Shown here: one piece after another, positions 30,894 through 32,722 of the stretch
Position numbering within the stretch: the first letter of the stretch is position 1
Layout of the letters: each line of letters begins with the position of its first letter
NCBI GenBank assembly: GCA_018382125.1
Contig: JAGZQO010000023.1
Coordinates: forward strand, 1 to 32,722
Reading direction: 5' to 3'
Source: Collinsella sp.
GTDB lineage: Bacteria > Actinomycetota > Coriobacteriia > Coriobacteriales > Coriobacteriaceae
DNA length: 32,722 nt
The notes under the pieces: model-generated
The model's input: only the letters and a program-made list of their open reading frames with translations
What the model was told of the DNA's origin: nothing
Database searches by the model: none
Translations under genes and position numbers: made by a program

Positions 30894-32495
30894 CTACGAC
30901 GCCAGTGTGGCGATGACGGCTTCGTCGCCGGCGTATATGAGGGTGTTGCCGTCGGGGATGATCGTCTGGCCTTCGCGCTTGAGCATCACGACGATAAAGG
31001 GGTGCTTGCCTTGCGGCACATCGCGCAGGCGCTGGCCGGCCAGGCGACCGTGGGGTGTCACGGTGACCTCGCGTAGCGTAACTTCGGCACGCTCTTCAAA
31101 CGTCGGTGCGGCCATAACTAGAAGGTCGCCTTCTTCAATTACGGTGTCGCCATTGGGCAGCACGGGGTGTGCGCCGTTACGCAGCACCAGGACCACGAGC
31201 ATGTCGGTGACGCTGCCAATGTCGGCGAGCGAGCGCCCGGCAAACGGATGCCCCGCGCCTACCTTGAGCTTGACGAACGACATGCCGTCTTCGTCGCGGT
31301 AGTCATTAAAGGTGCGGCGCACATCGCCTTCCGCATCGATCATATCGAGCTTCTTGGCCACCGCCGGCAGCAGCGAGCCCTGCACCACAATGCTCGACAC
31401 GGCAATCACAAACACCAGGTCAAACAGGTCGTGACCGCCGGGAACACCGGCTACCACGGCAAAGAGGCTAAACACGACCGAAGCGGCGCCGCGCAAACCC
31501 GCCCAGCTTACGAGCGCGATCTGGCGAGGGTTCGTCTTAAAGGGCGCCAGGAGCACGCCGACGGCGATGGGACGGCTCACGAAGAGCATAAACGCCATGA
31601 GCGCCAGGCCCGGCAGCAGCATCTGCGGCAGGCGTGCGGGCGTTACGAGCAGGCCGAGCAAGAAGAAGATTGTCATCTCGGCCATCTCGGTGAGGGTGTC
31701 AAAGAAGTGCGCCATCTCGACTTTGCCAGTGATGTCACTGGCGCCCAGCACAATGCCGGCCAGGTATACAGCCAAAAAGCCGTTGCCGCCCAGGTAGCTC
31801 GGCAGCGCGTAGGCGACGATGGCCACGGCGAACAAAAAGATGGTCTGCGCGCCCTCGGCCGTTGCGTGCGCGCGTTCAATCAGGCGGCCCGCCGCCCAGC
31901 CGATGGCAAGGCCCAGGCCCGCGCCCAGGATAATCTGCTTGGCCAGCAGTGTGGGAATGTTGATGTCGCCGCCGGCCGCGAGTGTGGCGAGCACGGCGGT
32001 GAGCATGTAGGCGACGGGGTCGTTGGAGCCCGATTCGACCTCGAGCAGCGAGTCGGTGCCGCCCTTCAGCGAAAGGCTGTGCTCGCGCAGCACGCTAAAG
32101 ACGCTGGCCGCATCGGTGGATGCTACGACCGAGCCCAGCAGCAGACCGCCGATCCAGTCGAAGCCCAGCACAAAGTGGGCGAACACGCCGGTGATGCCGG
32201 CAGTGATGACGACGCCGAGCGTGCTCAGCAGCACCGCCGGCGCAGCGACGGGCTTGGCGCGGTCGTAATTGGTGTTAAAGCCGCCGTAGAACATGATGAA
32301 CAGCAGCGCCGTGCTGCAGACGGTTTCGGTGAGTGCGTAGTCGCTAAAGTCGATATGCGCCGGGCCGTTGACACCCAACAGCATGCCGAGCGCGATAAAG
32401 ATGAGCAGGGTGGGGAAGGGGAGCTTTTTGCCGACGGGTTTGATGGTCAGGCACAGAATAATGACGAGGCCGATAAAGAGAAGAATCTGGTTCAT
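30894..32495 (-). CDS. CPA1/NhaP2-type cation/proton antiporter with C-terminal TrkA-C domains
   Basis: A 533-residue membrane protein. The first ~390 residues have about 12-13 hydrophobic segments with the antiporter hallmark LLGSVVASTDAASVFSVLR and ESGSNDPVAYML (the Asp residues that carry ions), plus SWAGLRGAASVVFSLFAV. After these come two small soluble units (MSFVKLKVGAGHPFAGRSL and VTVTPHGRLAGQRL), each a TrkA-C/RCK-C type ligand-binding domain. The layout is that of the CvrA/NhaP2 potassium/proton antiporters, which export K+ or Na+ for pH or osmotic control, with cyclic-di-AMP or nucleotides as possible ligands by family. The long hairpin at 30811-30879 lies just past its stop. The start is ATG 32495, with a GGGAG upstream as ribosome binding site. 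Confidence 0.9.
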   Translation of the reverse strand: MNQILLFIGLVIILCLTIKPVGKKLPFPTLLIFIALGMLLGVNGPAHIDFSDYALTETVCSTALLFIMFYGGFNTNYDRAKPVAAPAVLLSTLGVVITAGITGVFAHFVLGFDWIGGLLLGSVVASTDAASVFSVLREHSLSLKGGTDSLLEVESGSNDPVAYMLTAVLATLAAGGDINIPTLLAKQIILGAGLGLAIGWAAGRLIERAHATAEGAQTIFLFAVAIVAYALPSYLGGNGFLAVYLAGIVLGASDITGKVEMAHFFDTLTEMAEMTIFFLLGLLVTPARLPQMLLPGLALMAFMLFVSRPIAVGVLLAPFKTNPRQIALVSWAGLRGAASVVFSLFAVVAGVPGGHDLFDLVFVIAVSSIVVQGSLLPAVAKKLDMIDAEGDVRRTFNDYRDEDGMSFVKLKVGAGHPFAGRSLADIGSVTDMLVVLVLRNGAHPVLPNGDTVIEEGDLLVMAAPTFEERAEVTLREVTVTPHGRLAGQRLRDVPQGKHPFIVVMLKREGQTIIPDGNTLIYAGDEAVIATLAS

Positions 32496-32685
32496 AGGGA
32501 GTGTCCGCTCCTGGGTGGTTGGCGTGGCACGGTCAGTTGTCTGCGGTTATTTGTACCCAAAGATGGTGGGTTTATGGGGTTGGATTGCGGGCGTGCGCGA
32601 TATCGTCATAGACGGTTTCCGTCGGTTGATTTCCGATCTCAGCCGAACACATTAGGCGGACAGGCCGTTCCCGCAGCTAGCCGAA

Positions 32686-32718
32686 CGCCCCCGAGGCCCC
32701 ATCCGGGCCCCGGGGGCG
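32686..32718. terminator. GC-rich hairpin at the window end
   Basis: CGCCCCCG (32686-32693) and GGCCC pair with GGGCC and CGGGGGCG (32711-32718), leaving one A-C mismatch and a 5-nt loop. It is probably a terminator for a gene beyond the window edge; its direction is undetermined because the flanking sequence is cut off. Confidence 0.5.
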
Positions 32719-32722
32719 CCGT

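Noticed and set aside
1..32722. CRISPR array, tRNA or rRNA genes
   Set aside because: No regularly spaced repeats, cloverleaf-like segments or rRNA-like stretches were found on reading either strand.

Overview
The window looks like a chromosomal segment of a GC-rich gut actinobacterium of the class Coriobacteriia, most likely Collinsella or a close relative. I infer this from gene content and codon use (strong G/C third positions), from the serC-serA-DUF1015 neighbourhood and from the small palindromic repeats between genes; no 16S or other marker confirms it.

Layout. Positions 1-1770 are visibly more AT-rich and carry the tail of a Bce/Van-type two-component system plus a small Clostridia-type protein. 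They look like the edge of an acquired element abutting a broken Coriobacterial gene (1777-2331, minus strand). Positions 2683-13210 are ordinary chromosome: a DEDDh exonuclease, a metal exporter with a likely metal-responsive promoter, UPF0178 and DUF308 genes, a nitroreductase behind a DtxR-like box, two tandem histidine phosphatases, a DUF1015 protein, an M20 peptidase, serA and serC, and a possible orphan antitoxin. Positions 30894-32495 return to housekeeping with a CPA1-type cation/proton antiporter.

The centre (13518-28047) is a complete type 1 BREX phage-defence locus in the order brxA, brxB, brxC, pglX, pglZ, brxL, all on the plus strand. It has two unusual features. First, the start of brxA carries a run of ten G. 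The best start (GTG 13518, with a GGAG Shine-Dalgarno 8 nt upstream) is out of frame with brxA at G10 and in frame at G9, and with nine G the tract would encode the Gly-Gly at the usual BrxA N-terminus. This suggests phase-variable BREX, with this assembly in the OFF register. Second, pglX is in two pieces. An 836-residue part (methyltransferase and target-recognition region) and a 322-residue C-terminal part are separated by an AT-rich gene whose product carries an RNSLAHG motif typical of HEPN ribonucleases. The two pieces together add up to a normal PglX. The locus may therefore be a nested defence system: methylation-based BREX with an RNase-like protein built into its methyltransferase gene.

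Downstream are two unrecognised genes (28122-29714) and a convergent DUF3800 gene (29722-30399, minus strand). The DUF3800 gene is preceded by two 71-nt copies of a structured RNA unit ending in a terminator hairpin. The nearer copy has a near-consensus promoter and contains a 9-nt perfect complement to the DUF3800 Shine-Dalgarno region, which suggests an RNA-controlled accessory defence gene. No rRNA, tRNA, CRISPR array or intact transposase was seen.
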